Assembly (NCBI GenBank): GCA_038065515.1
Contig: JBBTQV010000048.1
Location: 1 to 15,088 of the forward strand
Reading direction: 5' to 3'
Length of the DNA stretch: 15,088 nucleotides
Source: JAGOPO01 sp038065515
GTDB lineage: Bacteria; Patescibacteriota; Minisyncoccia; 2-02-FULL-40-12; GWA2-44-9
The notes beneath the pieces are model-generated. The model made no database searches. It was not told the origin of the DNA and saw only the letters and a list, made by a program, of their open reading frames with translations. Both the position numbers and the translations under genes were made by a program. Below, piece after piece: positions 1 through 6,077 of this stretch (within the stretch, counting starts at the first letter, position 1; each line of letters starts with the position of its first letter).

Positions 1-112
1 ATACGCGGAGTGTCGGGTGACGGCCTTCGGCAATATGTAAATCGGAAGCATCCTGTTTCACCGCTTCCTCCAGTAGTGAGTGTAGTTTTTCTGCGTAGTT
101 CATTGACTTCAT
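1..112 (-). CDS. pilT: PilT-type twitching motility ATPase, N-terminal fragment
   Basis: This is the first 37 codons of a gene that runs off the left edge. The reading frame gives MKSMNYAEKLHSLLEEAVKQ followed by DASDLHIAEGRHPTLRV. A short helix followed by 'ASDLHI..GR.P.LRV' is the characteristic N-terminal signature of PilT/PilU and the related GspE/PilB secretion ATPases. The length of the leader favours PilT, the hexameric ATPase that powers type IV pilus retraction at the inner face of the membrane. The Walker boxes lie outside the window, so PilT rather than PilB is an inference from this segment. ATG at 112 is the first start; ATG at 103 is an in-frame alternative. Neither has a visible Shine-Dalgarno (SD) site. 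An extended -10 lies just upstream. Type IV pilus genes are common in Patescibacteria. Confidence 0.75.
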   Translation of the reverse strand, partial: MKSMNYAEKLHSLLEEAVKQDASDLHIAEGRHPTLRV

Positions 113-125
113 TTAAGAATACGCG

Positions 126-137
126 AGTATAATACCA
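126..137 (-). promoter_or_regulatory. Possible extended -10 promoter for the pilT-like gene
   Basis: On the minus strand TGG-TATTAT (137-129) forms an extended -10, overlapping a second -10-like hexamer TATACT (131-126). No convincing -35 is present, as expected for extended -10 promoters. Transcription would start near 119-122, leaving a 5' leader of only about 7-10 nt before ATG 112. Confidence 0.4.
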
Positions 138-162
138 AGAATCATGGAAGGGGAGTAGGCCT

Positions 163-191
163 AAAAAAGCACCGCCCAGAGAGGAGCGGTG
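163..191 (-). terminator. Rho-independent terminator of the 201-765 operon
   Basis: On the minus strand CACCGC (191-186) pairs with GCGGTG (175-170). CC/GG pairs inside it are separated from the outer stem by one bulged base, and the loop is short. A run of six T follows (168-163). It lies about 10 nt past the stop codon of the Cys-rich gene and insulates the pilT-like gene downstream. Confidence 0.8.
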
Positions 192-200
192 GGAATACGA

Positions 201-560
201 CTACCTAACGCTGAATTTGATTCTCCCGATTGGATCGCACTCGCTACAGATCGTGGCCCGTGAAGCACCGAGACCCGCCATGATGATCTCGGCAGTAGCA
301 CTCAATGGCTTCAATGCCTTGCCACAATGACGACACATCTTGCCGTCATCGGCATGGCGCTCTCTGCACATCCACAAACAGCCGTGAAACGGAATGACAT
401 GTTCCGTTTCCTTCTGGCAGACCGAACACAATCCTTGGTGATGCCTTGCCGGGTCATCGCTGACATCCTTGGCGCAAACATTGCAAGATGCGGGAACTTC
501 GATGCGGGCAACCGAACCATCCACCGAGCTCCTGATAAGCGCATACCTCTTTTCTGTCAT
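201..560 (-). CDS. Cysteine-rich zinc-ribbon-like protein, unrecognised
   Basis: The product is 119 aa and I do not recognise its family. It contains ten cysteines arranged as C26-x2-C29, C45-x2-C48, C61-x3-C65, C76-x2-C79 and C105-x2-C108, with histidines H40, H41, H54, H59, H69 and H78 nearby. This pattern suggests two or three zinc-knuckle or zinc-ribbon sites in a small cytosolic protein. There is no signal peptide or membrane segment. I chose ATG at 560 because a perfect AAGGAGG (572-566) lies 5 nt upstream. The in-frame GTG at 566 lies inside that SD site and is unlikely to be used. The gene follows a small membrane-protein gene by 13 nt in the same transcription unit and is closed by a terminator. 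Nucleic-acid or protein binding is possible but not shown. Confidence 0.75.
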   Translation of the reverse strand: MTEKRYALIRSSVDGSVARIEVPASCNVCAKDVSDDPARHHQGLCSVCQKETEHVIPFHGCLWMCRERHADDGKMCRHCGKALKPLSATAEIIMAGLGASRATICSECDPIGRIKFSVR

Positions 561-573
561 ACTCACCTCCTTG

Positions 574-765
574 CTATGGCTTGATATGCAAATCTTCTGC
601 GTCCTGTGGCGTCAGCAAATTCACCGCTACTGCCACTACGAACATAGTTCCGATAGCGATGAGCGCGACTGACAAATACCGGCCTACACTCGCGACAGCA
701 CCTACCAAGATGTACGATATACCGCCAATCCCAAAGAACAGGTTTCTCTCGGACCGCTTTGACAT
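574..765 (-). CDS. Small two-helix membrane protein
   Basis: The product is 63 aa with a basic N-terminus (MSKRSER) and two hydrophobic segments, about residues 9-27 and 31-50, joined by a short turn containing Arg. The tail is short and polar, which suggests a helical hairpin with both ends in the cytosol. ATG 765 is supported by a perfect AAGGAGG (776-770) 4 nt upstream. It is the first gene of a promoter-to-terminator unit with the Cys-rich gene at 201-560, whose SD site begins directly after this stop codon, so the two are probably translated from one message. I recognise no family, and function is unknown. The strong SD and clear gene boundaries make it a real gene rather than a chance frame. 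Confidence 0.7.
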   Translation of the reverse strand: MSKRSERNLFFGIGGISYILVGAVASVGRYLSVALIAIGTMFVVAVAVNLLTPQDAEDLHIKP

Positions 766-791
766 ACTACCTCCTTTTGAAATCCACGCAC

Positions 792-820
792 AGTTTACCG
801 CAATCCGCTCGCATCGTCAA
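792..820 (-). promoter_or_regulatory. Sigma-70-like promoter for the 201-765 operon
   Basis: On the minus strand TTGACG (820-815) and TAAACT (797-792) are separated by exactly 17 bp. The -35 box overlaps the stop codon of the upstream PEGA gene (817-819). Predicted transcription start is near 785, giving a leader of about 20 nt that contains the AAGGAGG of the 63-aa gene. Confidence 0.55.
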
Positions 821-1611
821 ATCTTGATGATGTTCAATCCGCCGCGGGCATCGGTCTCAATGACGCGGTAATCCTGATGTCCGAGATCAACAATAATATG
901 GTCGTAGTCCCGGAACCATGCGGCACGAATGATGGGCACGGAAAAACGGGTAACGGCCTGCCGTTCTCCTTCGGTACGGAACGGCTGATAATCGGTATTC
1001 CGTAGCCACAATACCCAGAGTTCGTTGCGTGTCCACCACAGAAGGCGGCTTGTGTTGTCGGCAACGGTGAAGCCAAGTACATTCTTGGCAATGATTGACC
1101 CCGATGCAATGCGCATGTCCCACAACTGCGTACCACTTAATGCGAAGTCACCGATGCTCACTTCAGGATGCACCATCTTCGGCGGAGCGTTCTTCAGGGT
1201 GCGCGATTCCGCCAATGACACTGACGCCTCTGCCTTCAGCGCCGGTTGTGACGCCTCATCGGACGGCAACAGTAGCACCGTCGGAAAATCGGTAAGCATA
1301 CCCTCGCGCACCTCTATCGTTTTTCTCCATCCCGAATACCCGTCACGGACGAGTTTTATCTGATAGGTGCCGGGCGCAAGCCGATCACGGCCTGCACGGT
1401 TGCCGAGAAATGATGTGTCACCGGTCTTCGTGTCGTTGACGAACAATGATGCGCCGGTATTCACGGTGACTGCGATGGCTCCCGTGCGGACGAACGCGTT
1501 GGAATTCCAGTCGAAGATGTAACCCTGCGCATATTTGATGACGACCCAACTTGCCAGCCCGAATGCAATAACGGCCAGCCAAAAAATGATGCGACGCGTC
1601 CGCTTTTTCAT
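817..1611 (-). CDS. PEGA-domain membrane-anchored protein
   Basis: The product is about 264 aa. An N-terminal basic stretch (MKKRTRR) precedes one transmembrane helix, about residues 8-27, so the bulk of the protein faces outward. Residues of about 45-115 look like a PEGA domain: an 'AIAVTVNTGASLFVND' strand, then 'LAPGTYQIKLVRDGYSGW' and 'KTIEVREG'. This beta-sandwich is common in surface proteins. The C-terminal part, with repeated 'LWW..NELWVLW' and 'RAAWFRDYDHIIVDL' segments, resembles short beta-propeller-like repeats, but I would not assign it. ATG 1611 is preferred because a TATACT -10 box ends 7 bases upstream, which suggests a leaderless message; GTG at 1617 is an in-frame alternative with a weak AGAGG upstream. 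The gene is divergent from mreB and may act at the envelope. The PEGA call is confident; the role is unknown. Confidence 0.8.
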   Translation of the reverse strand: MKKRTRRIIFWLAVIAFGLASWVVIKYAQGYIFDWNSNAFVRTGAIAVTVNTGASLFVNDTKTGDTSFLGNRAGRDRLAPGTYQIKLVRDGYSGWRKTIEVREGMLTDFPTVLLLPSDEASQPALKAEASVSLAESRTLKNAPPKMVHPEVSIGDFALSGTQLWDMRIASGSIIAKNVLGFTVADNTSRLLWWTRNELWVLWLRNTDYQPFRTEGERQAVTRFSVPIIRAAWFRDYDHIIVDLGHQDYRVIETDARGGLNIIKI

Positions 1612-1617
1612 ACACAC

Positions 1618-1646
1618 AGTATACGCCTCTTATTTGTTGATAAAAA
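1618..1646 (-). promoter_or_regulatory. Leaderless-type promoter of the PEGA gene
   Basis: On the minus strand TATACT (1623-1618) is a good -10 box, with a weak TTTTTA (1646-1641) at 17-bp spacing. The expected transcription start, about 7 nt downstream, falls on the A of ATG 1611. The promoter sits back to back with the mreB promoter and their -35 elements touch. Confidence 0.5.
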
Positions 1647-1665
1647 GGGGCATTTGAGCTATATT
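1637..1665 (+). promoter_or_regulatory. Leaderless-type promoter of mreB
   Basis: TTGATA (1637-1642) and TATATT (1660-1665) are separated by exactly 17 bp; each box matches the sigma-70 consensus at five of six positions. The -10 box ends 8 bases before ATG 1674, so the transcript would begin with at most one or two bases before the start codon. No SD site precedes the gene. Confidence 0.65.
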
Positions 1666-1673
1666 CAGTCGCT

Positions 1674-2681
1674 ATGTCCAGAAAGATTGGCATCGATCTT
1701 GGCACCACCAATACCGTGGTGTTCATGCCCAAGAAAGGGATTGTCATCAACGAGCCGTCCGTGGTCGCCGTTTCGGTGCTCGATAACAAGATTCTGGCGG
1801 TCGGCAACTCGGCAAAAGACATGATTGGCCGTACGCCTGACAGCATCACTATTGTCAGGCCGCTCATCGACGGCGCCGTCGCCGACTACCGCGTGACCGG
1901 TGCGATGTTGCGCTACTTTATCAAGAAAGCGGGTGGCGTATTGAGCTTCCTCAAACCTGAAGTGCTGGTATCGGTGCCCGCGGGTATTACCTCGGCGGAG
2001 AAACGCGCAGTCATCGAGAGCACGCTGGCCGCGGGCGCGAAAGCGGTGTATCTCGTGAAGGAACCGGTGCTCGCCGCCATCGGCGCACAGATTCCCATCA
2101 ACAGTCCCATTGGCAACATGATACTCAACATCGGCGGCGGCACGACCGAGCTCGCTGTCATATCGCTTGGCGGCATTGTGTCGGCGCAATCGGTGCGCGT
2201 CGGCGGAAACAAATTCGATCTTGCCATTGTCGAATATGTGAAAAAGAAACACGGCCTTGCTATCGGTGAACGAACGGCGGAACTTATCAAAATCAACATC
2301 GGCAGTGCAATTCGAGGTGTGCATGAAGATTCGCTGAACATCAAGGGGCGCGACCTGACCACAGGACTCCCCAAAACTATTCAAATCACCAGCAATGAAG
2401 TCACCGAAGCATTGGGCGAACATCTGCGGGAAATTTTGCAAATCATCAAAGGCGTACTGGAGATGACACCCCCTGAACTATGTTCGGACATCATGGATCG
2501 AGGCATTATCATTTCCGGAGGCGGTGCGCTCTTACGCAACATCGACGAGCTTATCACCAAGGTCACCGGCGTTCCCGCGCGCGTCGCCGATGACCCGCTG
2601 TTCTGTGTCGCCCGCGGCACCGGCAAAGTATTGGAAAATCTTGAGACCTACAAAAAGAATGTCATCGCCAAGCGCTCGTAA
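1674..2681 (+). CDS. mreB: Rod-shape-determining actin homologue MreB
   Basis: The product is 335 aa, normal for MreB, the membrane-bound actin-like filament that organises peptidoglycan synthesis and cell shape. The phosphate-1 motif 'GIDLGTTNT' is at residues 6-14, 'INEPSVVAV' at 25-33, the connect motif with the catalytic-region glutamate 'VKEPVLAAIG' (E130) at 128-137, 'IGGGTTELAVISLGG' after residue 152, and the adenosine motif 'GIIISGGGALLRNID' near residue 280. The usual Asp of the phosphate-2 motif (E. coli MreB D165, 'VVDIGGGTTE') is Asn here (N152, codon AAC), which may alter ATP hydrolysis. The hydrophobic loop 'VLSFLK' (about 89-94) probably provides membrane contact; the E. coli N-terminal amphipathic helix is absent. 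There is no mreC or mreD next to it. Instead the gene overlaps a glycosyltransferase gene by 23 nt, suggesting coupled expression of shape and envelope-sugar functions. Confidence 0.95.
   Translation: MSRKIGIDLGTTNTVVFMPKKGIVINEPSVVAVSVLDNKILAVGNSAKDMIGRTPDSITIVRPLIDGAVADYRVTGAMLRYFIKKAGGVLSFLKPEVLVSVPAGITSAEKRAVIESTLAAGAKAVYLVKEPVLAAIGAQIPINSPIGNMILNIGGGTTELAVISLGGIVSAQSVRVGGNKFDLAIVEYVKKKHGLAIGERTAELIKINIGSAIRGVHEDSLNIKGRDLTTGLPKTIQITSNEVTEALGEHLREILQIIKGVLEMTPPELCSDIMDRGIIISGGGALLRNIDELITKVTGVPARVADDPLFCVARGTGKVLENLETYKKNVIAKRS
1835..1860 (+). repeat. Perfect inverted repeat inside mreB
   Basis: GCCTGACA (1835-1842) and TGTCAGGC (1853-1860) form a perfect 8-bp stem with a 10-nt loop within the codons for the conserved 'GRTPDSITIVRP' segment. 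No T tract follows, so it is not a terminator. It may be a coding coincidence. Confidence 0.5.
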
Positions 2682-3747
2682 GATAGCAATTGTACACGAC
2701 TGGTTTGTTACGGTTGGCGGCGCCGAACGCGTTCTGATCGCACTGCACCGTCTGTGGCCGGAGGCACCCATCTATACACTGCTGTATAAGTCGTCGGCCG
2801 TGCGACGGTGGCTTCCGGATGCGACCGTTATCGCATCGGGTCTCCAGCGGATTCCGTTTGCGTGGCGCGTGTATCCGTATCTCGCACCCGCAATGCCTTC
2901 GGCGGTTGAGTCGTTCGATCTGTCGAGCTACGACACCGTGATTTCGTCATCGGTGCTGTTTTCAAAAGGAATCGTCGTTCGACCCGGTACGCGCCACATT
3001 TGCTACTGCTACAGCCCCGCACGCATGTTGTGGGACCGGAGTGCCGCGTATGAGCGACGCGGTATTGCATCGCGCATCTACCGGCACGCACTGCGCGCCT
3101 GGGACCAGGCAGCCGCCCAACGCCCCGACGAAATGGTTGCCATTTCAAACACCGTTGCCACGCGGATTGCAAAATACTACCGTCGCCCCGCCATTGTCGT
3201 TCCGCCGCCGACGCGGCAGGTCGGTGAGGGCACCGCGAATGCCGGACTTCCCGATGATTATTACCTCATCGTATCCCGCATGGTGCCGCACAAGGCGCTC
3301 GATATGGCAATTGATGCATTCGCAAAACTTCGCTACCGGTTGGTGGTGGTCGGTGATGGGCCGCTGAAAATACGAACGCAACAGCGTGCGGGTGCCAACA
3401 TTTCGTTCACAGGCTGGATTTCCGACGATGCTCTGGACGGTCTGTACGAACACTGCCGCGCAGTGATCATGCCCAATGAAGAGGACTGGGGAATGACGGC
3501 AATTGAAGCGATGGCGCACGGCAAGCCGGTGCTGGCACTGCGAAAAGGGGGAGCAACAGAGACGGTACTCGAAGGCGTGACGGGCGAATTCTTTGATGAC
3601 CCGATACCCGAAGCGCTCGCCGACGGTCTCAAGCGCCTGCGCACTAATGTGCATAGCTACGACGCGCAAAACATCCGCTCGCATGCGGCACAGTGGGGGA
3701 CGGACCAATTCGAGCAACGCATGCGCACCATCGTTGAGGGAGTATAG
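2659..3747 (+). CDS. GT4-family glycosyltransferase (WbaZ-like)
   Basis: The product is 362 aa with a GT-B fold of family GT4, which transfers a sugar from a nucleotide donor to a lipid-linked or glycan acceptor at the cytosolic membrane face. 'KIAIVHDWFVTVGGAERVL' at residues 8-26 is the N-terminal signature with the Gly-Gly loop, followed by 'LWPEAPIYTLLY' (32-43). The C-terminal domain begins at 'YYLIVSRMVPHKALDMAI' (201-218) and carries 'VVGDGPL' (230-236). The donor-binding E-x7-E motif is 'EDWGMTAIE' (E275, E283), followed by 'AMAHGKPVLA'. ATG 2659 is the first Met before the conserved start of the domain; longer in-frame starts would only extend into mreB. It overlaps the last 23 nt of mreB in another frame, with no SD site, so translation is probably coupled to mreB. 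Donor and acceptor are not predictable; mannosyl- or rhamnosyltransfer is typical for this subgroup. Confidence 0.9.
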   Translation: MSSPSARKIAIVHDWFVTVGGAERVLIALHRLWPEAPIYTLLYKSSAVRRWLPDATVIASGLQRIPFAWRVYPYLAPAMPSAVESFDLSSYDTVISSSVLFSKGIVVRPGTRHICYCYSPARMLWDRSAAYERRGIASRIYRHALRAWDQAAAQRPDEMVAISNTVATRIAKYYRRPAIVVPPPTRQVGEGTANAGLPDDYYLIVSRMVPHKALDMAIDAFAKLRYRLVVVGDGPLKIRTQQRAGANISFTGWISDDALDGLYEHCRAVIMPNEEDWGMTAIEAMAHGKPVLALRKGGATETVLEGVTGEFFDDPIPEALADGLKRLRTNVHSYDAQNIRSHAAQWGTDQFEQRMRTIVEGV

Positions 3748-3749
3748 AA

Positions 3750-3779
3750 AAGGCCTCACAGATGTGTATCCTGTGAGGC
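3750..3779 (-). terminator. Terminator of the 3793-3987 gene, possibly bidirectional
   Basis: GCCTCACAG (3753-3761) and CTGTGAGGC (3771-3779) form a perfect 9-bp stem with a 9-nt loop. On the minus strand it is followed by C-TTTT-C, as expected for a terminator of the small membrane-protein gene. On the plus strand no T run follows, but the hairpin lies 5 nt after the GT4 stop codon and could also protect or end the mreB-GT4 message. Confidence 0.65.
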
Positions 3780-3792
3780 GTAGAGACCGACG

Positions 3793-3987
3793 CTACAGCT
3801 TCTCTCGAATTGCGCTGATAAGCGAATTGGCAACACGGAGAGCCACATACATCAACAAAAAGACTCCGAAAAGTAGCTCGGTTGTCAGATCGCTCGACAA
3901 CTGGATCAGCTCCTGCAAGGGCCTATGGATTCCGTATACCCCGACCGCCAAGAGACACGAGAGACCGAAACGTTCAATGAACTTCAT
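3793..3987 (-). CDS. Small two-helix membrane protein
   Basis: The product is 64 aa: MKFIERF, then a hydrophobic segment (about residues 7-21), a polar loop with 'HRPLQELIQLSSDLTTE', a second hydrophobic segment (about 38-56) and a basic tail ending 'AIREKL'. It is probably a helical hairpin in the membrane. ATG 3987 is backed by a purine-rich AGGGGGAGAAG SD region immediately upstream. The gene lies alone between two glycan transcription units and is read in the opposite direction, with its own terminator. I recognise no family. Its design resembles the 63-aa protein at 574-765 (small, two helices, strong SD), but the sequences are not obviously related. Confidence 0.6.
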   Translation of the reverse strand: MKFIERFGLSCLLAVGVYGIHRPLQELIQLSSDLTTELLFGVFLLMYVALRVANSLISAIREKL

Positions 3988-4009
3988 TCTTCTCCCCCTT
4001 TATAGGTTC

Positions 4010-4018
4010 AGCATACCA
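4010..4018 (-). promoter_or_regulatory. Possible extended -10 for the 3793-3987 gene
   Basis: On the minus strand TGG-TATGCT (4018-4010) fits an extended -10. Transcription would begin about 7 nt downstream and leave a leader of roughly 15-18 nt containing the purine-rich SD site. No clear -35 was found. Confidence 0.3.
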
Positions 4019-4021
4019 TAT

Positions 4022-4039
4022 CTTGCACTATTATGCAAG
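4022..4039. promoter_or_regulatory. Dyad with -10-like core before the glycan operon
   Basis: CTTGCA (4022-4027) and TGCAAG (4034-4039) are perfect inverted 6-mers around a 6-nt centre. The centre includes most of a -10-like TATTAT (4029-4034), 33 nt before ATG 4068. This could be an operator overlapping the operon promoter, although the -35 (TTCAGC, 4007-4012) is weak. No SD site precedes ATG 4068. Confidence 0.35.
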
Positions 4040-4067
4040 TGCCAAAATGTGGCGAATTTGCTAGACT

Positions 4068-6077
4068 ATGAGCGTGCAGCTGACCCTCATTACCGTCAAT
4101 TTCAACAACGCGCGTGCCACGGTGGATTTGCTGCGCGCGCTGGAAAAACAATCAAATCGCGAATTTGATGTCATCGTCGTCGACAACGACAGTCAGTCTG
4201 ATGACCGGGTGTTACTGGGGTCTTACGCGATTTCCAGCCCGCTACGCTTGGATATCATTTACAGCGACCGGAACAGGGGATTTTCCGGCGGCAATAATCT
4301 TGCCATCCGCAAGGCGCTCGTACAGGAAAGCGAATGGATTTGCCTGATTAATAATGATACCACTGTTGCACCAGACTTTATTGCATCATTGGTGCCGCAG
4401 CTTCCGCCAGACCCTACTGTAATTGGTATTGCACTGAAGGAAGGGAACCGAATCGCGAAGTCGGGTATCGTGCGATGGCTCCGTCCGACGCTTCCGCACA
4501 TATACAATCACTCGTCACTTGTCACTCGTCACTTGTCACTCGCATATGCCATTGGTGCCGGTATGTTGGTTCATCGTGAAGTATTCGAGAAGATCGGTTT
4601 GTTGGACGAGCGATATTTTTTGTATTTCGAGGACGCGGACTTTTGTATGCGAGCGCAGCGCGCAGATGTTCCGCTACGATTTCTCCGGCATCCGATAATC
4701 ATGCACGGCGTATCGCAGACCACACAGTCGCTCGGTTCTCCGTTGTTGTTGCGTTACCACATGCGCAACGCGATACTATTTAACCGGCTCAACGGTCCTC
4801 TGTGGGCACGGACAGTATTGCCATTTTGGGCTCTGTTCATCGCCGCAAAGCAATCCATAAAACTGGCCGTGGGTCACGCAACCTCGCAAAGCAGAGCGAT
4901 GCTGGCCGGTATCAAAGATGCAATCATGGGCTGTTGGGGATATATTTCTACCGCACGCACGATCGCCATCGAATGCGAATCATTGGAAGACACTTCCTGG
5001 GGCGTTGCGCGAATGATCCGCGGACTGCTCGAGGAACTCACGCGCCGCGATGACCTCAACGGCCGCTTCATCTTCGATCTCTACTTCAAGGCGCGCGTTC
5101 CCGATGAGTCGTGGCTGGACAGCCCACTCATTCGCACACACATCGTCCGAGCGCCTGCGTGGCTACCGGTGCCGGTTTCGTTTAGCCTATACTATTATGT
5201 CCTCCTACCACTGCGGTTGTGGTGGGACCGGCCGTCACTGACCTACTGGCCGAATTACATGCTCCCGATTATCGCGCCACGCCCATCGCTGGTGATGCTC
5301 ACCGAAGATGTGTGGCACGAGATGCGAAATCCACGCCGCGCCATGCGTTACAAATTGGGCTATCGCGTATTCGCAACATGGGCGAGCAAATGCGCGACCC
5401 GTATCATGGCGATTTCACACGCGTCGAAGCAGGAACTGCATCGACTGTTCCGTATTCCGTTGTCACGCATCGTCGTTAATAAACTCGCAGTAGATATTCC
5501 TACGACCGATACTGCACCGATGCCTGGGAAGTATATTCTGTTTGTCGGGCAGGCATTAGAGCGGAGGCATCTACGCGAAGCGATAGAGGCATTCACAGGC
5601 ATCGCACCCCGGTATCCCGACATGCGCTTCGTCGCCATTGGTCCCGATAAATACGAACCGCCCGTCATCGATGCGCTCATCGCGCACCATAACCGGATAA
5701 TCGGCCGTCCCGTCTTTCAGCGCATCGAGCATGTGTCCGATACCGACCTGAAGCGTTTTTACGCCGGTGCGAATGCGATTGTGTATGTATCTGAAATTGA
5801 AGCGTTCGGTCTTCCGCCGTTGGAAGCTTTGAGTTACGGTGTGCCCGCTGTATTAGCTGACACCGCGCTGACTCGCGAGATATACGGTGAGCATGCGTTC
5901 TTTGCGCCGTCATGCGATACTGAAGGCATCGCTATCGCTTTGGAACGCGCACTTTCAGATGAGACAGCCCGTTCGCGCATCAGAGATGCAGCGCAATCTA
6001 TCATTGCGCGGTATTCATGGAAAGCGCATGCCGACCGCATGCTTGCAATCATCGAAGATATCATCGCCGAAAAATAA
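4068..6077 (+). CDS. Bifunctional GT2-GT4 glycosyltransferase fusion
   Basis: The product is 669 aa, about twice the usual length, and carries two complete catalytic modules. Residues 1 to about 240 are a GT-A fold GT2 enzyme of the rhamnosyltransferase type: 'LTLITVNFNNARATVDLLRA', 'VIVVDNDSQSDD' (35-46), 'RGFSGGNNLAI' (70-80), the metal site 'INNDTTV' (94-100) and the acceptor motif 'YFEDADFCMRA' (186-196). A hydrophobic stretch at about 245-268 may touch the membrane. From about 297 a GT-B fold GT4 enzyme follows: 'TIAIECESLEDTSWGVARMI', 'YILFVGQALERRHLREAIEA' (489-508) and the E-x7-E motif 'EAFGLPPLE' (E578, E586) followed by 'ALSYGVPAVLAD'. The fusion suggests two successive sugar additions by one protein. 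It is the first gene of the surface-glycan operon and ends TAATG into the polymerase gene. Codons 147-159 contain a heptamer tandem repeat. No SD site is visible. Sugar identities are unknown. Confidence 0.9.
   Translation: MSVQLTLITVNFNNARATVDLLRALEKQSNREFDVIVVDNDSQSDDRVLLGSYAISSPLRLDIIYSDRNRGFSGGNNLAIRKALVQESEWICLINNDTTVAPDFIASLVPQLPPDPTVIGIALKEGNRIAKSGIVRWLRPTLPHIYNHSSLVTRHLSLAYAIGAGMLVHREVFEKIGLLDERYFLYFEDADFCMRAQRADVPLRFLRHPIIMHGVSQTTQSLGSPLLLRYHMRNAILFNRLNGPLWARTVLPFWALFIAAKQSIKLAVGHATSQSRAMLAGIKDAIMGCWGYISTARTIAIECESLEDTSWGVARMIRGLLEELTRRDDLNGRFIFDLYFKARVPDESWLDSPLIRTHIVRAPAWLPVPVSFSLYYYVLLPLRLWWDRPSLTYWPNYMLPIIAPRPSLVMLTEDVWHEMRNPRRAMRYKLGYRVFATWASKCATRIMAISHASKQELHRLFRIPLSRIVVNKLAVDIPTTDTAPMPGKYILFVGQALERRHLREAIEAFTGIAPRYPDMRFVAIGPDKYEPPVIDALIAHHNRIIGRPVFQRIEHVSDTDLKRFYAGANAIVYVSEIEAFGLPPLEALSYGVPAVLADTALTREIYGEHAFFAPSCDTEGIAIALERALSDETARSRIRDAAQSIIARYSWKAHADRMLAIIEDIIAEK
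4508..4542 (+). repeat. Five-copy heptamer tandem repeat in a coding region
   Basis: Five uninterrupted copies of a 7-mer alternate as TCACTCG, TCACTTG, TCACTCG, TCACTTG, TCACTCG, giving a 14-bp superperiod. The array lies in the GT2 part of the fused enzyme and encodes the loop around residues 147-159 (NHSSLVTRHLSLA) just before the conserved 'AIGAGMLVHRE'. The reading frame stays open. Confidence 0.95.

Noticed and set aside
566..572. GTG at 566 as start of the Cys-rich gene
   Set aside because: It lies within the AAGGAGG site that serves ATG 560 at ideal spacing.
1665..2441. 258-codon minus-strand frame opposite mreB
   Set aside because: It is antisense to a clearly conserved mreB and its His/Arg/Asp-rich product matches nothing; this is a typical shadow frame of GC-biased third positions.
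4066..4071. TAGACT just before ATG 4068 as a leaderless -10 box
   Set aside because: The hexamer runs into the start codon, so transcription would begin inside the gene.
3593..4168. 191-codon plus-strand frame spanning the region between the GT4 gene and the glycan operon
   Set aside because: It begins inside the GT4 gene, crosses a terminator hairpin and the small minus-strand gene, and has no start signal or recognisable sequence; the low-complexity Arg/Ser-rich product looks like a shadow.
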